This document shows positions 1 through 9,209 of a stretch of DNA of 59,865 bases, one piece after another. Each line of letters opens with the position of its first letter. Within the stretch, counting starts at the first letter, position 1. The stretch is from an uncultured Lachnospiraceae bacterium. Its GTDB lineage: Bacteria > Bacillota > Clostridia > Lachnospirales > Lachnospiraceae. A program made the position numbers and the translations under genes. The DNA is taken from NCBI GenBank assembly GCA_900539175.1, contig UQAW01000018.1:1-59865 (forward strand), written 5' to 3'. The notes below the pieces were generated by a model. It saw only the letters and a program-made list of their open reading frames with translations, searched no databases and had not been told where the DNA came from.

Positions 1-4
1 GGTG

Positions 5-33
5 TTTACAAAAAGGTAGAAAGATGTTATAAT
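5..33 (+). promoter_or_regulatory. Sigma-A-type promoter of tRNA-Trp
   Basis: TTTACA (5-10) and TATAAT (28-33) are separated by 17 bp, so transcription would start near base 40, about 30 nt before the tRNA. No other gene lies between. Confidence 0.65.
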
Positions 34-71
34 CTGTGTGTGGTTTTGAAGGTATATATTTTCTATAATAT

Positions 72-142
72 AGGGGATTGGTCAAATGGTATGACAGAAG
101 TCTCCAAAACTTTTAGCGGGAGTTCGATTCTCTCATCCCCTG
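72..142 (+). tRNA. tRNA-Trp (anticodon CCA)
   Basis: The sequence folds as a cloverleaf. A 7-bp acceptor stem pairs AGGGGAT with ATCCCCT, the D stem pairs GTCA with TGAC, and the anticodon stem pairs GAAGT with ACTTT around loop CTCCAAA (anticodon CCA). A 4-nt variable loop follows, then T stem GGGAG/CTCTC with loop TTCGATT. The discriminator base is G, as usual in bacterial tRNA-Trp. CCA is not encoded. Single tRNA, with its own promoter and terminator. Confidence 0.93.
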
Positions 143-145
143 TTT

Positions 146-174
146 AAAAAGCCTGATGATTTCAGGCTTTTTTG
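146..174 (+). terminator. Rho-independent terminator after tRNA-Trp
   Basis: AAAGCCTGA and TCAGGCTTT form a hairpin with a short loop, followed by a run of T. It lies directly behind the tRNA 3' end. Confidence 0.85.
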
Positions 175-266
175 CGTTAGTTTTTTCATAATAATGCTGT
201 TTTTAGTGCAAGTTTCTTATTTTGACTGCAGACTCAGAATTTTTTTGAAAAGATAGAGAAAGTGGA

Positions 267-294
267 TTGATTTTTTGAGGTAGACGGCTATACT
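267..294 (+). promoter_or_regulatory. Probable promoter of the nitrite/sulfite-reductase-like gene
   Basis: TTGATT (267-272), 16 bp, TATACT (289-294). The predicted start is near 301, leaving a short leader that contains the AAAGGAGG ribosome-binding site. Confidence 0.55.
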
Positions 295-325
295 ATAAAT
301 ATCAGGTTAATAAAAGGAGGAAAAG

Positions 326-1861
326 ATGCAGACAGGGGAATGGAAAAAAGATTATGATGAGTTTGAAAAAGTGACCCGACAGTTTTATGCGGGAGAGGTC
401 ACCATACAGGAGTATAAAGGTTTTTCCGGCGGATTTGGCAGTTATGCCCAGAGAGGCGGCAAATCCAGTATGTTGAGGCTGCGCCTTCCGGGTGGGCGGA
501 TCAGTAAAGAGAAATTGGGCTTTATCGTAAATGGAATTGAGAAATATAAGATTGATAAGGTTCATTTCACCACATGTCAGACGATCCAACTGCATAATCT
601 GAATGCAGATGCAGTGTGTGATCTTGCAGTAGCTGCACTGGACTATGGAATTATTACCCGGGGCGGCGGCGGTGATTTTCCGAGAAATGTTATGGTTTCG
701 CCGCTGACAGGTTTGGAAAAAGGAGAATATTTTGATGTTGCGCCCTATGCAGAGGCAGCGGCAGAATATCTGATGGGCTTTATTAAGGCTGTAAAACTTC
801 CCCGAAAATTGAAGGTATGTTTTTCAAATTCTCCGGCAAATGTTACACATGCTACCTTCCGGGATCTGGGATTTGTTGCACGGGAAGACGGCAGATTTGA
901 TGTCTACAGTGCAGGTGGTCTTGGGAATAATCCGAAGATGGGTGTGCTGGTAGCAGAGGCAGTGGAAGGAAGCGAGATTCTTTATTATATCAAAGCCATG
1001 GTGGATATGTTTGTCACATACGGCAATTATGAAAGCCGTGCCAAGGCGAGAACCAGATATATGCAGGATGTTCTGGGGGACAAGTATGCGGAGGAATTTG
1101 CAAAGAAGGCAGAAGCGGCTTTACAGGGAGAAGAGAATCTAAAGATTCAGGTAAAGGAAGATGCAGTAACAAAATCCGGTGATGGTGTATGTGTAGAGGA
1201 TGGGAGAGTTGTTGAGCAGAAACAGAACGGACTTTATGCTGTAAAATATCATCCTATCGGTGGATGTCCAAAACCGGAGAAGTTGAGAGAAATTTATGAT
1301 GTGATTCAGGATATGGATCAGGTGGAACTTCGTCTTACACCGGATGAATCCGTATATATTGTAAACTGTACGGGCAGTGAAGCAAAAAGGATACTGGAGA
1401 TTACCGATGACGGAGCACAGACGGTATTTGAGGCATCTGTTGCATGTATTGGGGCCTCCATCTGTCAGGTGGGAGTCAGAGATTCACAGAAATTGATGGC
1501 AGATCTGGTAGCAGCATCCAGAACGTGGGGATTTGCCGATGGAGTGCTGCCGCAGATTCATATTTCCGGCTGTCCGTCTTCTTGCGGAACCCATCAGATT
1601 GGTCAGATTGGTTTCCGGGGTGGTGTGAAAAAGGTAGATGGTAAGCCGCAATCAGCTTTCGTGCTTACCGTAAATGGAGAAGATGAGGAAGGAAACGAAC
1701 GGTTTGGCGAACAGATTGGTACGATTTTGGAGACGGAGATCCCAATGTTTCTGAAAGAACTGGGACAAGAGATTTCTGATGCAGGATTGACATATGAAGA
1801 GTGGTATGCAAAGCATGCAGACAGAGTAAAAGAGCTTGCAGCAAAATATACAGGTGTATAA
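326..1861 (+). CDS. Nitrite/sulfite reductase family protein (siroheme, 4Fe-4S)
   Basis: The 511-aa product resembles ferredoxin-type sulfite/nitrite reductases, cytoplasmic enzymes carrying siroheme coupled to a 4Fe-4S cluster. The cluster ligand pattern is visible: C374-x5-C380 and C416-x3-C420, the second pair inside HISGCPSSCGT. An N-terminal half-domain (residues about 30-90) has the RLPGGRIS-type ferrite-like region, and the two halves are pseudo-symmetric as usual. The ATG at 326 follows AAAGGAGG. The gene has its own promoter and terminator and no reductase partner nearby. Sulfite versus nitrite as substrate cannot be decided from sequence. No cysteine-biosynthesis or siroheme genes are adjacent. 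Confidence 0.85.
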   Translation: MQTGEWKKDYDEFEKVTRQFYAGEVTIQEYKGFSGGFGSYAQRGGKSSMLRLRLPGGRISKEKLGFIVNGIEKYKIDKVHFTTCQTIQLHNLNADAVCDLAVAALDYGIITRGGGGDFPRNVMVSPLTGLEKGEYFDVAPYAEAAAEYLMGFIKAVKLPRKLKVCFSNSPANVTHATFRDLGFVAREDGRFDVYSAGGLGNNPKMGVLVAEAVEGSEILYYIKAMVDMFVTYGNYESRAKARTRYMQDVLGDKYAEEFAKKAEAALQGEENLKIQVKEDAVTKSGDGVCVEDGRVVEQKQNGLYAVKYHPIGGCPKPEKLREIYDVIQDMDQVELRLTPDESVYIVNCTGSEAKRILEITDDGAQTVFEASVACIGASICQVGVRDSQKLMADLVAASRTWGFADGVLPQIHISGCPSSCGTHQIGQIGFRGGVKKVDGKPQSAFVLTVNGEDEEGNERFGEQIGTILETEIPMFLKELGQEISDAGLTYEEWYAKHADRVKELAAKYTGV

Positions 1862-1869
1862 GGAACAGT

Positions 1870-1899
1870 GGGCATCAGACAGAAGTCTGATGCCCTTTT
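1870..1899 (+). terminator. Rho-independent terminator
   Basis: GGGCATCAGAC and GTCTGATGCCC pair around an AGAA loop, followed by TTTT. It closes the reductase transcript. Confidence 0.88.
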
Positions 1900-1962
1900 G
1901 GCATTGCTTTTGCCTATACGACCGTTTGTTTTTTTATTTTTACAGAATTATTTTAATTCTTT

Positions 1963-1992
1963 CGTATAAAAGGGCGGAAATACGCATATAGT
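1963..1992 (+). promoter_or_regulatory. Candidate sigma-E promoter of spoIVA
   Basis: CGTATAAA (1963-1970), 14 bp, CATATAGT (1985-1992) resembles the mother-cell sigma-E pattern. spoIVA is a sigma-E gene in known spore formers, which supports the reading. The call rests on motif similarity only. Confidence 0.5.
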
Positions 1993-2025
1993 GTAGCAGT
2001 ATAGGTGAAAGGACAGGGATATAGA

Positions 2026-3495
2026 ATGGATGCATTTGCTGTTTACAAAGATATACAAGCCCGCACCAATGGACAGTTTCTGGTTGGGGTTGTAGGTCCG
2101 GTAAGAACCGGAAAGTCTACATTTGTCCGAAGATTTCTGGAAGTGTTGGCGCTTCCGGCAATGGAGGAGCGGGCGCAGTCAGAGATCAGAGATCAGCTTC
2201 CCCAGAGTGGTTCAGGGAAGATGATAACAACGGTAGAACCGAAGTTTATACCGAAAGAGGCCATGGATGTAGTTCTTGGGGAAGATGTTAAGGTAAAACT
2301 ACGACTGATTGACTGTGTTGGTTTTCTGGTTCCGGATGCTTTAGGGAATATGGAAAACGAGAAAGAGCGGATGGTAAAGACCCCCTGGTTTGAGGAAGCA
2401 GTTCCTTTCCGGCAAGCTGCTGAAGTAGGGACGAAGCGGGTTATTTCAGAACACTCTACGATAGGAATACTCGTGACAACGGACGGTTCTATCGGGGAGA
2501 TTCCGAGAGAAAATTATCTGGGAGCCGAGGAACGAACCGTGACAGAGTTAAAACAGCAGGGAAAGCCGTATTTGATCCTGCTGAATACGGTAAAGCCCTA
2601 TGGCGAGGAGGCAGTGAAATTGTCACAGGAGATCAGTAAGAAATACCAGGCGGACTGTATTCCTGTGAATTGTGATCAGTTAAGAAAAGACGATATTATT
2701 AAGATTCTGGAACATATTCTGTATGAATTTCCTGTTCGGCAGGTAGAATTTTACATACCCAAATGGGTAGAGTTACTGCCCCTTTCCAATCCGCTGAAGA
2801 AGCAGTTGGTGGAAAAAGTCAAGGAAATGACGGGGCAGATCCAGTATATACGGGATGTGACACGTACGGCAGTACAGTTGGAAAGTGAGTATGTCAAAGA
2901 AAGTACTTTGACCAATCTGGATCTGGCATCCGGTGTGGTGAAGGTACGGATTGATATGAAAGAAAAATATTATTACGAAATGATGAGTGAATTGACGGGA
3001 GTCTCTATCGAAGGCGAGTATGATCTGATGCATACGCTTAAGGATCTGGCGCAGATGAAAGAAGAATATGTGAAGGTACAGAATGCTTTGGAATCTGTAC
3101 GTGGATGTGGTTATGGCGTTGTCATACCTGAAAAAGAGGAAATTACCATGGAGGAGCCGATGGTGATTCGGCAGGGCAATAAATTCGGTGTGAAGATAAA
3201 ATCAACCAGTCCATCCATTCATATGATCAAGGCAAATATTGAGACAGAGATTGCTCCGATTGTAGGCAGCGAGGAGCAGGCAAAGGATTTGATTGCATTT
3301 ATCAAAGAAAGTGCAAAACAAGAAGAAGGTATTTGGAATACGAATATATTCGGCAAATCGGTGGAACAATTAGTAGAGGATGGAATTAAGACGAAAATTG
3401 CACAGATTACCGAAGAAAGTCAGGTGAAATTACAGGATTCCATGCAGAAAATTGTAAATGACAGCAAAGGCGGTATGATTTGCATCATTATCTGA
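2026..3495 (+). CDS. spoIVA: Stage IV sporulation protein A (coat basement ATPase)
   Basis: SpoIVA polymerises on the forespore surface using ATP and anchors the spore coat. The protein starts MDAFAVYKDI, carries a P-loop GPVRTGKST near residue 25, and ends GGMICIII, all typical of the family; the 489-aa length fits. The chosen start is ATG 2026, preceded by AAAGGA; an upstream in-frame GTG at 2005 would add seven residues with no family match. It stands alone between the reductase and the 6S RNA. Expression in the mother cell is expected from the sigma-E-like promoter upstream. Confidence 0.95.
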   Translation: MDAFAVYKDIQARTNGQFLVGVVGPVRTGKSTFVRRFLEVLALPAMEERAQSEIRDQLPQSGSGKMITTVEPKFIPKEAMDVVLGEDVKVKLRLIDCVGFLVPDALGNMENEKERMVKTPWFEEAVPFRQAAEVGTKRVISEHSTIGILVTTDGSIGEIPRENYLGAEERTVTELKQQGKPYLILLNTVKPYGEEAVKLSQEISKKYQADCIPVNCDQLRKDDIIKILEHILYEFPVRQVEFYIPKWVELLPLSNPLKKQLVEKVKEMTGQIQYIRDVTRTAVQLESEYVKESTLTNLDLASGVVKVRIDMKEKYYYEMMSELTGVSIEGEYDLMHTLKDLAQMKEEYVKVQNALESVRGCGYGVVIPEKEEITMEEPMVIRQGNKFGVKIKSTSPSIHMIKANIETEIAPIVGSEEQAKDLIAFIKESAKQEEGIWNTNIFGKSVEQLVEDGIKTKIAQITEESQVKLQDSMQKIVNDSKGGMICIII

Positions 3496-3504
3496 AACTT
3501 ATAC

Positions 3505-3533
3505 TTGAAAAAGTCGTTAAATAAGGGTATAAT
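3505..3533 (+). promoter_or_regulatory. Strong sigma-A promoter of 6S RNA
   Basis: TTGAAA (3505-3510), 17 bp, TATAAT (3528-3533). No convincing protein gene follows, which fits a non-coding transcript starting near 3540. Confidence 0.75.
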
Positions 3534-3579
3534 CTAAGACAAGAGAAAGGTCATATTTGATAGAAAAATAGTGAAAAAA

Positions 3580-3772
3580 GTAATTTCCTGGAATGTGCGA
3601 TGCTCCTATTATTTTGAACCTACATTTACTTTAAACGGGATGCTTATATCGTCCTGTGGATGCCAAGCCACCCTGGAAACAGATGTCAGTGGAAGGCAGA
3701 TACAGCGTACTGCGGCTGCCCACCTAGCTTTGGCTAGGAGTCAAAATATAGGAAACGGCATTTCGGGGTTAC
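3580..3772 (+). ncRNA. ssrS: 6S RNA (regulator of RNA polymerase)
   Basis: This 193-nt stretch has the size and layout of Firmicute 6S RNA, which mimics an open promoter and holds sigma-A RNA polymerase in stationary phase. GTAATTTCC at the 5' end pairs with GGGG-TTAC at the 3' end to close a long, bulged rod. The central part contains TTTTGAACCTACA, a motif I associate with clostridial 6S RNAs. A strong promoter lies about 40 nt upstream and a terminator follows, so the primary transcript probably runs 3540-3817 and is trimmed. A GTG-initiated 87-codon frame across it has no protein character. Confidence 0.72.
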
Positions 3773-3783
3773 AAAAGAAAAAG

Positions 3784-3817
3784 AGGAGCCGTTGCGGTAT
3801 ACGCAGCAGCTCCTTTT
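3784..3817 (+). terminator. Terminator of the 6S RNA transcript
   Basis: GAGGAGC..GCTCC pairs with inner TTGCG/CGCAG around GTATA, followed by TTTT. Confidence 0.75.
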
Positions 3818-3917
3818 ATAATACAGGCAGATGATTGCGAAACCTTACGGGAGCCGGTTTAGAGATTGGTGAGAACTTTGCAATCGCCTGGAAACATTTA
3901 AAAGGAGAAAGGATATC
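3792..3917 (+). promoter_or_regulatory. Possible galM promoter and structured leader
   Basis: TTGCGG (3792-3797), 19 bp, TATAAT (3817-3822) overlaps the 6S terminator and could start galM near 3829. The leader then folds: GATTGC pairs with GCAATC, and AAACC with GGTTT inside. No known riboswitch is recognised. The spacing is long, so confidence is low. Confidence 0.3.
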
Positions 3918-4964
3918 ATGACAAAAAGGGAATTTGGGGTAACACCGGGGGGACAACAGGCAACTTTATACACATTGAAAAATAATAAGGGTGCAGAAAT
4001 CAGTGTTTCTGATTTTGGTGCGCTTTTGGTTTCTGTGAAAGTTCCGGATAGAGATGGTGTTATGAAAGATGTAGTGCTGGGCTATGATGATGTAGAGGAT
4101 TATGTAAAAGGTATCTGCTTTTTTGGGGCAGTGATCGGACGAAGCGGTAATCGGATTGCCAATGCTTCTTTTACTTTAAATGATGTGACCTATCAATTGG
4201 CTGCAAATGAGAATGAGAATAATCTGCACAGTAATCCGGATGGATATGAAAAGAGAGTCTGGGAAGTTGCCGATGTGACGGACCAGTCAATCAAGTTACA
4301 TATCTTGAGTCCGGACAAGGATCAGGGTTTTCCTGGGAATCTGGATCTGTCGGTTACTTATACGCTGACGGAAGAGAATGGGGTAGAGATTCACTATGAG
4401 GGAATCTGTGACCAGGATACGGTTGTGAATATGACTCACCACAGCTACTTTAATCTGGACGGACAAGACAGTGGGGAAAATGTGGAAGAGCAGGTTCTTA
4501 CGATTCATGCAGATTACTATACCCCAGTTATTGATTCGAAATCAATCCCGACAGGTGAAATTGCTCCGGTAGCCGGAACACCGATGGATTTCACAGCGGA
4601 AAAAACGATTGGAGAGGAAATCGGAGCGGCTTTTGAGCAGTTAGAATTTACCGGCGGCTATGATCATAATTACGTATTGAACCGCAAAGGTGACGGAGTG
4701 GAAGAGATGGCTGTGGCTTACAGCAAGAAGAGCGGAATCCGGATGCGGGCTTATACAGATTGTGTGGGAGTTCAGTTTTATGCTGGAAACTTTATTGGAA
4801 ATCAGGCAGGAAAATCCAGTGCTGTTTATCAGAAGAGAAGCGGATTCTGCTTGGAATCTCAATTTTATCCCAATGCTGTCAACACACCTGAATTCCCATC
4901 CCCGGTATTGAGAGTTGGGGAAAAATATGATAGTACAACGATCTATCAATTTGATGTGATTTGA
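3918..4964 (+). CDS. galM: Aldose 1-epimerase (mutarotase)
   Basis: Interconverts the alpha and beta anomers of galactose/glucose in the cytoplasm, feeding sugars into the Leloir pathway. Family motifs are clear: GRSGNRIANA near residue 73, the substrate/catalytic His region THHSYFNLDG near 174, and GGYDHNYVLN near 243. The 348-aa length is normal. ATG 3918 follows AAAGGAGAAAGG. No galK or galT is adjacent, so this is a single-gene unit between the 6S RNA and the SpoIID-like gene. Confidence 0.93.
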   Translation: MTKREFGVTPGGQQATLYTLKNNKGAEISVSDFGALLVSVKVPDRDGVMKDVVLGYDDVEDYVKGICFFGAVIGRSGNRIANASFTLNDVTYQLAANENENNLHSNPDGYEKRVWEVADVTDQSIKLHILSPDKDQGFPGNLDLSVTYTLTEENGVEIHYEGICDQDTVVNMTHHSYFNLDGQDSGENVEEQVLTIHADYYTPVIDSKSIPTGEIAPVAGTPMDFTAEKTIGEEIGAAFEQLEFTGGYDHNYVLNRKGDGVEEMAVAYSKKSGIRMRAYTDCVGVQFYAGNFIGNQAGKSSAVYQKRSGFCLESQFYPNAVNTPEFPSPVLRVGEKYDSTTIYQFDVI

Positions 4965-4993
4965 TATAGTATCGGATATGCCGGTCATACATA
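4964..4993 (+). promoter_or_regulatory. Candidate sigma-E promoter of the spoIID-like gene
   Basis: ATATAGT (4964-4970), 15 bp, CATACATA (4986-4993). The expected start lies within a few nucleotides of the ATG at 5003, and no Shine-Dalgarno sequence is seen, so the message would be almost leaderless. A TATAAT also overlaps at 4992-4997. Motif-based only. Confidence 0.35.
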
Positions 4994-5002
4994 TAATAGA
5001 GT

Positions 5003-6445
5003 ATGAAGAGAAAATGGATGAACATCATACTGTTATTATTATGTATGGCCGGTTTGGTCTATACAGCAGATAGTCATAAAAAAAGTACAGCGGCGACCGG
5101 TACAAAGCTTCCCGTGGATGCGCCGCAGATGGACTTTGGTGCCGGAGGTTCAGAGTTAGCGCATGAGAATTCCGGAGATTCGGTTTTTCAGGTTCCGGAA
5201 AAGTTAAATACAGATGCGGAAGAGCTACCAGAGGATATCGATCGGGCGCAGCCTTCTTCCAACGGTGATGTGAACAATACTGCGGATGATGCTGCAGAAG
5301 CGCCTAATGAAAAAAAGAAGATCAGAGTGTTGATTAAAACACAGGATTTTGCCGGAGAATATCATAAGGCCATTACGCTTGTGTGCAACAGTAATACGAA
5401 GTCAGCAGACGGGCTACATAGTTTCCAGGCAGGAGAGACGCTTTCTGTTGATCCTGCCAGCAATCTTTTTGACGGGGAAGGATGTTTGAGTCTGATTCCG
5501 GAGGATGAGCAGGCAGGATTTACTGTAACTTCCTTCAGCCGTGCACAGGGAGAACCGACTTATGAGGGAAGAATGGAGATTTACCGCTCCGGTGAGGGGC
5601 TGCTGCTTATCAATGTACTGGATCTGGAATCTTATCTGAGAGTAGTCGTGCCCAGTGAGATGCCTGCATCTTATGAAACAGAAGCATTGAAAGCGCAGGC
5701 AGTCTGTGCCAGAACGTATGCATGGAAGCAGATGCAGGAAGGCGCTCTGGCAAAATTTCATGCGGACGTAGATGATAGCGTATCCTTTCAGGTCTATAAT
5801 AATATTGCAAGGCAGCCGACTACAGATGCAGCAGTGGAAGCAACGGCGGGTCAGATCATGATGTGTGACGGTGAACCAATCACAGCCTATTTTTTCTCCA
5901 CCTCATCCGGTTCCACCAGCACCAATGAGGTATGGGCAGAAGAACCTGAAAAATATCTGCAATGTGTAAATAGCGGAAATCTGGAAAGTTCTGAACCTTG
6001 GTTTCGCTGGAGTGTGACGCTTCCTGTCAGTTATCTGAATGAGCGGATTGCAAAATATGGAATTGGTTCTCTTCAGGCAATCATGGTGTTGAAAAAGAGC
6101 GGAGGCGGAGCCGTGGAGGAATTGAAGCTGGTGGGAACGGACGGGGAAAGGATCATAAGCAGTGAGTATAAGATTCGTCAGTTGTTTTCCACAAAAGGAA
6201 TCCCTGTCACAAGACAGGATGGGACTGTTGTGAAGGATATGAATCTGATGCCAAGCGCCTATTTTACCTGTACTCCCGTCTATGAAGACGGGCAGGTATC
6301 GGGTTATCAGTTCGATGGAGGCGGTTATGGGCATGGTGTAGGCATGAGCCAGAATGGTGCCAATCAATTGGCAATGCAGGGGAAGAACTGGCAGGAGATT
6401 CTGTATTATTTTTATGCGGAAATTGACCTGTACGGGATTTTGTGA
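5003..6445 (+). CDS. SpoIID/LytB-domain protein (septal peptidoglycan lytic transglycosylase)
   Basis: SpoIID cleaves glycan strands during engulfment. The 480-aa protein has an N-terminal membrane anchor (residues about 5-22), a long acidic low-complexity linker to about residue 105, then the SpoIID domain. That domain includes VVPSEMP with the conserved glutamate, ALKAQAVCARTYAWKQM, and the C-terminal GGGYGHGVGMSQNGANQLA. B. subtilis SpoIID is about 340 aa, so this one is longer because of the linker. It could be SpoIID itself or a paralogue. There is no clear ribosome-binding site ahead of ATG 5003. The upstream -10-like CATACATA suggests mother-cell control. Confidence 0.85.
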   Translation: MKRKWMNIILLLLCMAGLVYTADSHKKSTAATGTKLPVDAPQMDFGAGGSELAHENSGDSVFQVPEKLNTDAEELPEDIDRAQPSSNGDVNNTADDAAEAPNEKKKIRVLIKTQDFAGEYHKAITLVCNSNTKSADGLHSFQAGETLSVDPASNLFDGEGCLSLIPEDEQAGFTVTSFSRAQGEPTYEGRMEIYRSGEGLLLINVLDLESYLRVVVPSEMPASYETEALKAQAVCARTYAWKQMQEGALAKFHADVDDSVSFQVYNNIARQPTTDAAVEATAGQIMMCDGEPITAYFFSTSSGSTSTNEVWAEEPEKYLQCVNSGNLESSEPWFRWSVTLPVSYLNERIAKYGIGSLQAIMVLKKSGGGAVEELKLVGTDGERIISSEYKIRQLFSTKGIPVTRQDGTVVKDMNLMPSAYFTCTPVYEDGQVSGYQFDGGGYGHGVGMSQNGANQLAMQGKNWQEILYYFYAEIDLYGIL

Positions 6446-6517
6446 TATGCTGTCTTATATTTTGGGTATTGACAGATGGAGATTTAGAATTGGAAAAAGA
6501 CGTTGAAGGAGCAGTCG

Positions 6518-7453
6518 ATGCGGAAACTGATCAGTGATATGGAAGGATTTATGAACAGGCTGAATGAGGATCATGTGGGGGCGTTTGCAGCGCAGGCGGC
6601 CTACTTTATTTTGCTGTCTATTATTCCGTGTCTGATGCTTCTGATGACATTGGTGCAGTTTACATTTATCACAGAGGGAATGGTAAGGGACTCTGTAATG
6701 CAGGTAATCCCTGAGGAATTCAGGAGTCTGGCGATGGAAATTATTTCGGAAGTATATGAGAAATCTTCGGCGGCAGTACCCTTGTCTGCGGTTGCAACTC
6801 TTTGGTCTGCCGGAAAAGGAATCAACGCATTGACCAATGGATTTAACAGTGTCTATCATGTGGATGAGACGCGTAATTATGTTGCAGGGAGAATCCGTGC
6901 GGCATGTTACACCCTGATTGTCATCGTAGCTGTTATCGCCTCATTGGTTCTGATGGTATTTGGTAATACCATACAGAAGGCACTGGCAAAGCATGTGCCG
7001 GTGCTGGCAAAGGTGACTTCTTTTGTACTCAGTATGCGTACGATGATTATGATTATCGGACTGATGGTGGTGTTTCTGCTTTTGTATAAGTTTATTCCAA
7101 ACCGTAAGGCATCTTTTCGAAGCCAGCTTCCAGGGGCTATGATATCCTCTGTTGCCTGGGCAATTTTTTCTCTGGGATTCTCTCTTTATCTGGATGTATT
7201 TCCGGGATTTACCAATATGTACGGCAGCCTTACCACGATCGTTCTTGTGATGCTGTGGATGTATTTCTGCATGTACATCATATTGATCGGTGCTGAGATC
7301 AACGCTTACTTCGAGGACAAGCTCCGAAAATTTCATGAAAGCGCCAGGCAGCGGATCCGTCAGGAATACCAGAATCTGATGGAACATATGGAAGAAGACG
7401 AGAAGGTGGAAGAAACACAGAACAAGGGGCAGACAGGAAAAAAAGAATACTGA
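6518..7453 (+). CDS. YihY/BrkB-family inner-membrane protein
   Basis: Polytopic membrane protein of the YihY/UPF0761 family (formerly annotated as ribonuclease BN). The molecular role is uncertain. About six hydrophobic segments are seen, including AAYFILLSIIPCLMLLMTL, the stretch near residue 135, MIMIIGLMVVFLLLYKF and IVLVMLWMYFCMYIILIGAE. The family motif GAEINAYFE is near the end of the last helix, followed by a charged tail. The start is ATG 6518, six bases after GAAGGAG; a TTG at 6503 is less likely. It lies about 60 bp ahead of the MutS-like gene. Confidence 0.85.
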   Translation: MRKLISDMEGFMNRLNEDHVGAFAAQAAYFILLSIIPCLMLLMTLVQFTFITEGMVRDSVMQVIPEEFRSLAMEIISEVYEKSSAAVPLSAVATLWSAGKGINALTNGFNSVYHVDETRNYVAGRIRAACYTLIVIVAVIASLVLMVFGNTIQKALAKHVPVLAKVTSFVLSMRTMIMIIGLMVVFLLLYKFIPNRKASFRSQLPGAMISSVAWAIFSLGFSLYLDVFPGFTNMYGSLTTIVLVMLWMYFCMYIILIGAEINAYFEDKLRKFHESARQRIRQEYQNLMEHMEEDEKVEETQNKGQTGKKEY

Positions 7454-7514
7454 TAGGAAACAGATGCTGCAGATTTCTGTAGTATGGAATCACAGCAGAC
7501 AGGAGGCAGAAGAA

Positions 7515-9209
7515 GTGAACACAGAAACAATAATGACCATAGCCTTATTTCTGGTACTTTTGGGGGCAGCAATTTTGGTTATGGTACAGAATAACCGCGC
7601 AGGGAAGCGATATCTGCTGAACCGGATCAAGAAAGACTGGGGTTCGGTTCCCGACCGTGAGTACAGTTATGAGGAGCTGGACAGTATCGCAAAATATGGG
7701 AAACGGATACAGGGAGATCGTTTTTATATTGATGATACTACCTGGAATGATTTGGATATGGAAAGAATCTTTATGTTGATGAACCATACCATGTCTTCCT
7801 GCGGAGAAGATTATCTGTATGCGATGCTCCGCCTTCCAAGATTTGACCGGGAAACTCTGGAAGAACGGGAACGGCTGACAGAATATTTCCGGCATCATGA
7901 GAAAGAACGGGTGGAGATGCAGCTGATACTGGCGAAGATTGGTAAGATTAAGGACTTATCCATTACCGATTATATTTACCGCATGAATCAGGTGGAGCGA
8001 AAGAGGCGGACAAAGTATTTTGTTCAGGCAGGTTTGTCTGTGGCGGCAATTGTCACCATGTTCTTAAATCCTCTGGCGGGGGTGGGATTTTTCCTTGGTA
8101 TGACGGTTTTGAATGTTACCACTCACTATAAAGACAGTGCGGCGATTGAGCCTTATTTTAAGTGTCTGACCTGTATCTTACGTGTACTTCAGGCAGCGGA
8201 CGCACTGAAAAAGCGGAAGATACCAGAATTGGACGGCTATCTGCGTACGATTGAGAAGGATGTTGCAGCGATGAAAGGAATCCGGAAGAAGGCGAGGCTG
8301 CTGGCAAATTCTAAAGGAGTTGATGATGCCTTAAGTGTCCTGACATCTTATCTCAATAGTTTCTTTCTGTTGGATTTCATTGAGTTTTATGGAGCTTTGA
8401 AGGAGTATGACGGACATCAGAAGGAGATTGAAGAACTGATAGAGCAGATTGGTATTCTGGACAGTGCAATTGCTGTGGCATCGTTCCGTGCATATCTGCC
8501 TTTTTATGCAGTCCCGGAATTTGGGAAACATTCACCGGTATCGATGGAAGTAAAGAATTTATATCATCCGCTTATTTCAGAACCCGTGGCGAACAGTATC
8601 TCAGTTTCGGGAGGCACGTTGGTTACTGGGTCCAATGCATCGGGAAAGTCTACATTTTTGAAAAATATTGCTGTAAATGCAATTCTTTCTCAGACCATCT
8701 ATACCTGTACAGCTTCTGAATATCGGGCTGATATGGTCAAGGTGATGACTTCTATGGCACTTCGGGATGATCTGTAGGGCGGTGAAAGCTATTATATTGT
8801 AGAGATTAAGTCGATTAAAAGAATTTTAGATGAAGCCGCAAAGGGCGCACCGCTTCTGTGTATTGTAGATGAGGTTCTGCGCGGAACGAATACGATTGAA
8901 CGGATTGCAGCTTCTTCAAGAATTCTTCATGCACTGAATCAGAGTCATGTGCTGGCTTTTGCTGCCACTCACGACATTGAATTGTCTTATATACTGGAAG
9001 GATTTTATGAAAATTACCACTTTGAGGAAGAAATCAGTGAGGATGATGTGAAGTTTAATTATCTGCTGAAATCGGGGAGAGCCACCAGCCGGAATGCGAT
9101 CGCTTTGTTGGAAATGATTGGGTATGACAAGCAGATTGTTTCAGAGGCAAGGCAGGCTGCGAAGGATTTCGAGGATACAGGAATATGGAAGGGTGTGAAC
9201 AGGATATGA
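7515..9209 (+). pseudogene. MutS-family ATPase with membrane segments, broken by an in-frame TAG
   Basis: The frame opens with GTG 7515 eight bases after AGGAGG. It encodes two hydrophobic stretches (residues about 5-22 and 175-205) and a MutS-type ATPase domain without a mismatch-recognition domain. Walker A GSNASGKST is present near residue 377. At 8775-8777 a TAG interrupts the frame (RDDL-stop-GGESYY). The same frame continues without a gap through the Walker B part LLCIVDEVLRGTNT and the conserved ATHD segment to TGA 9209. A CAG-to-TAG change would explain it. Truncated at the stop, the protein lacks Walker B and should not hydrolyse ATP. It overlaps rnhA by ATGA. Sequencing error remains possible. 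Confidence 0.82.

Noticed and set aside
3571..3834. 87-codon GTG frame
   Set aside because: Lies over the 6S RNA core, its terminator and a structured leader; no ribosome-binding site and no protein-like composition.
8775..8777. TAG as a recoded amino acid (pyrrolysine or suppressor)
   Set aside because: No suppressor tRNA or pyl genes in the window, and other genes do not show internal TAG codons.
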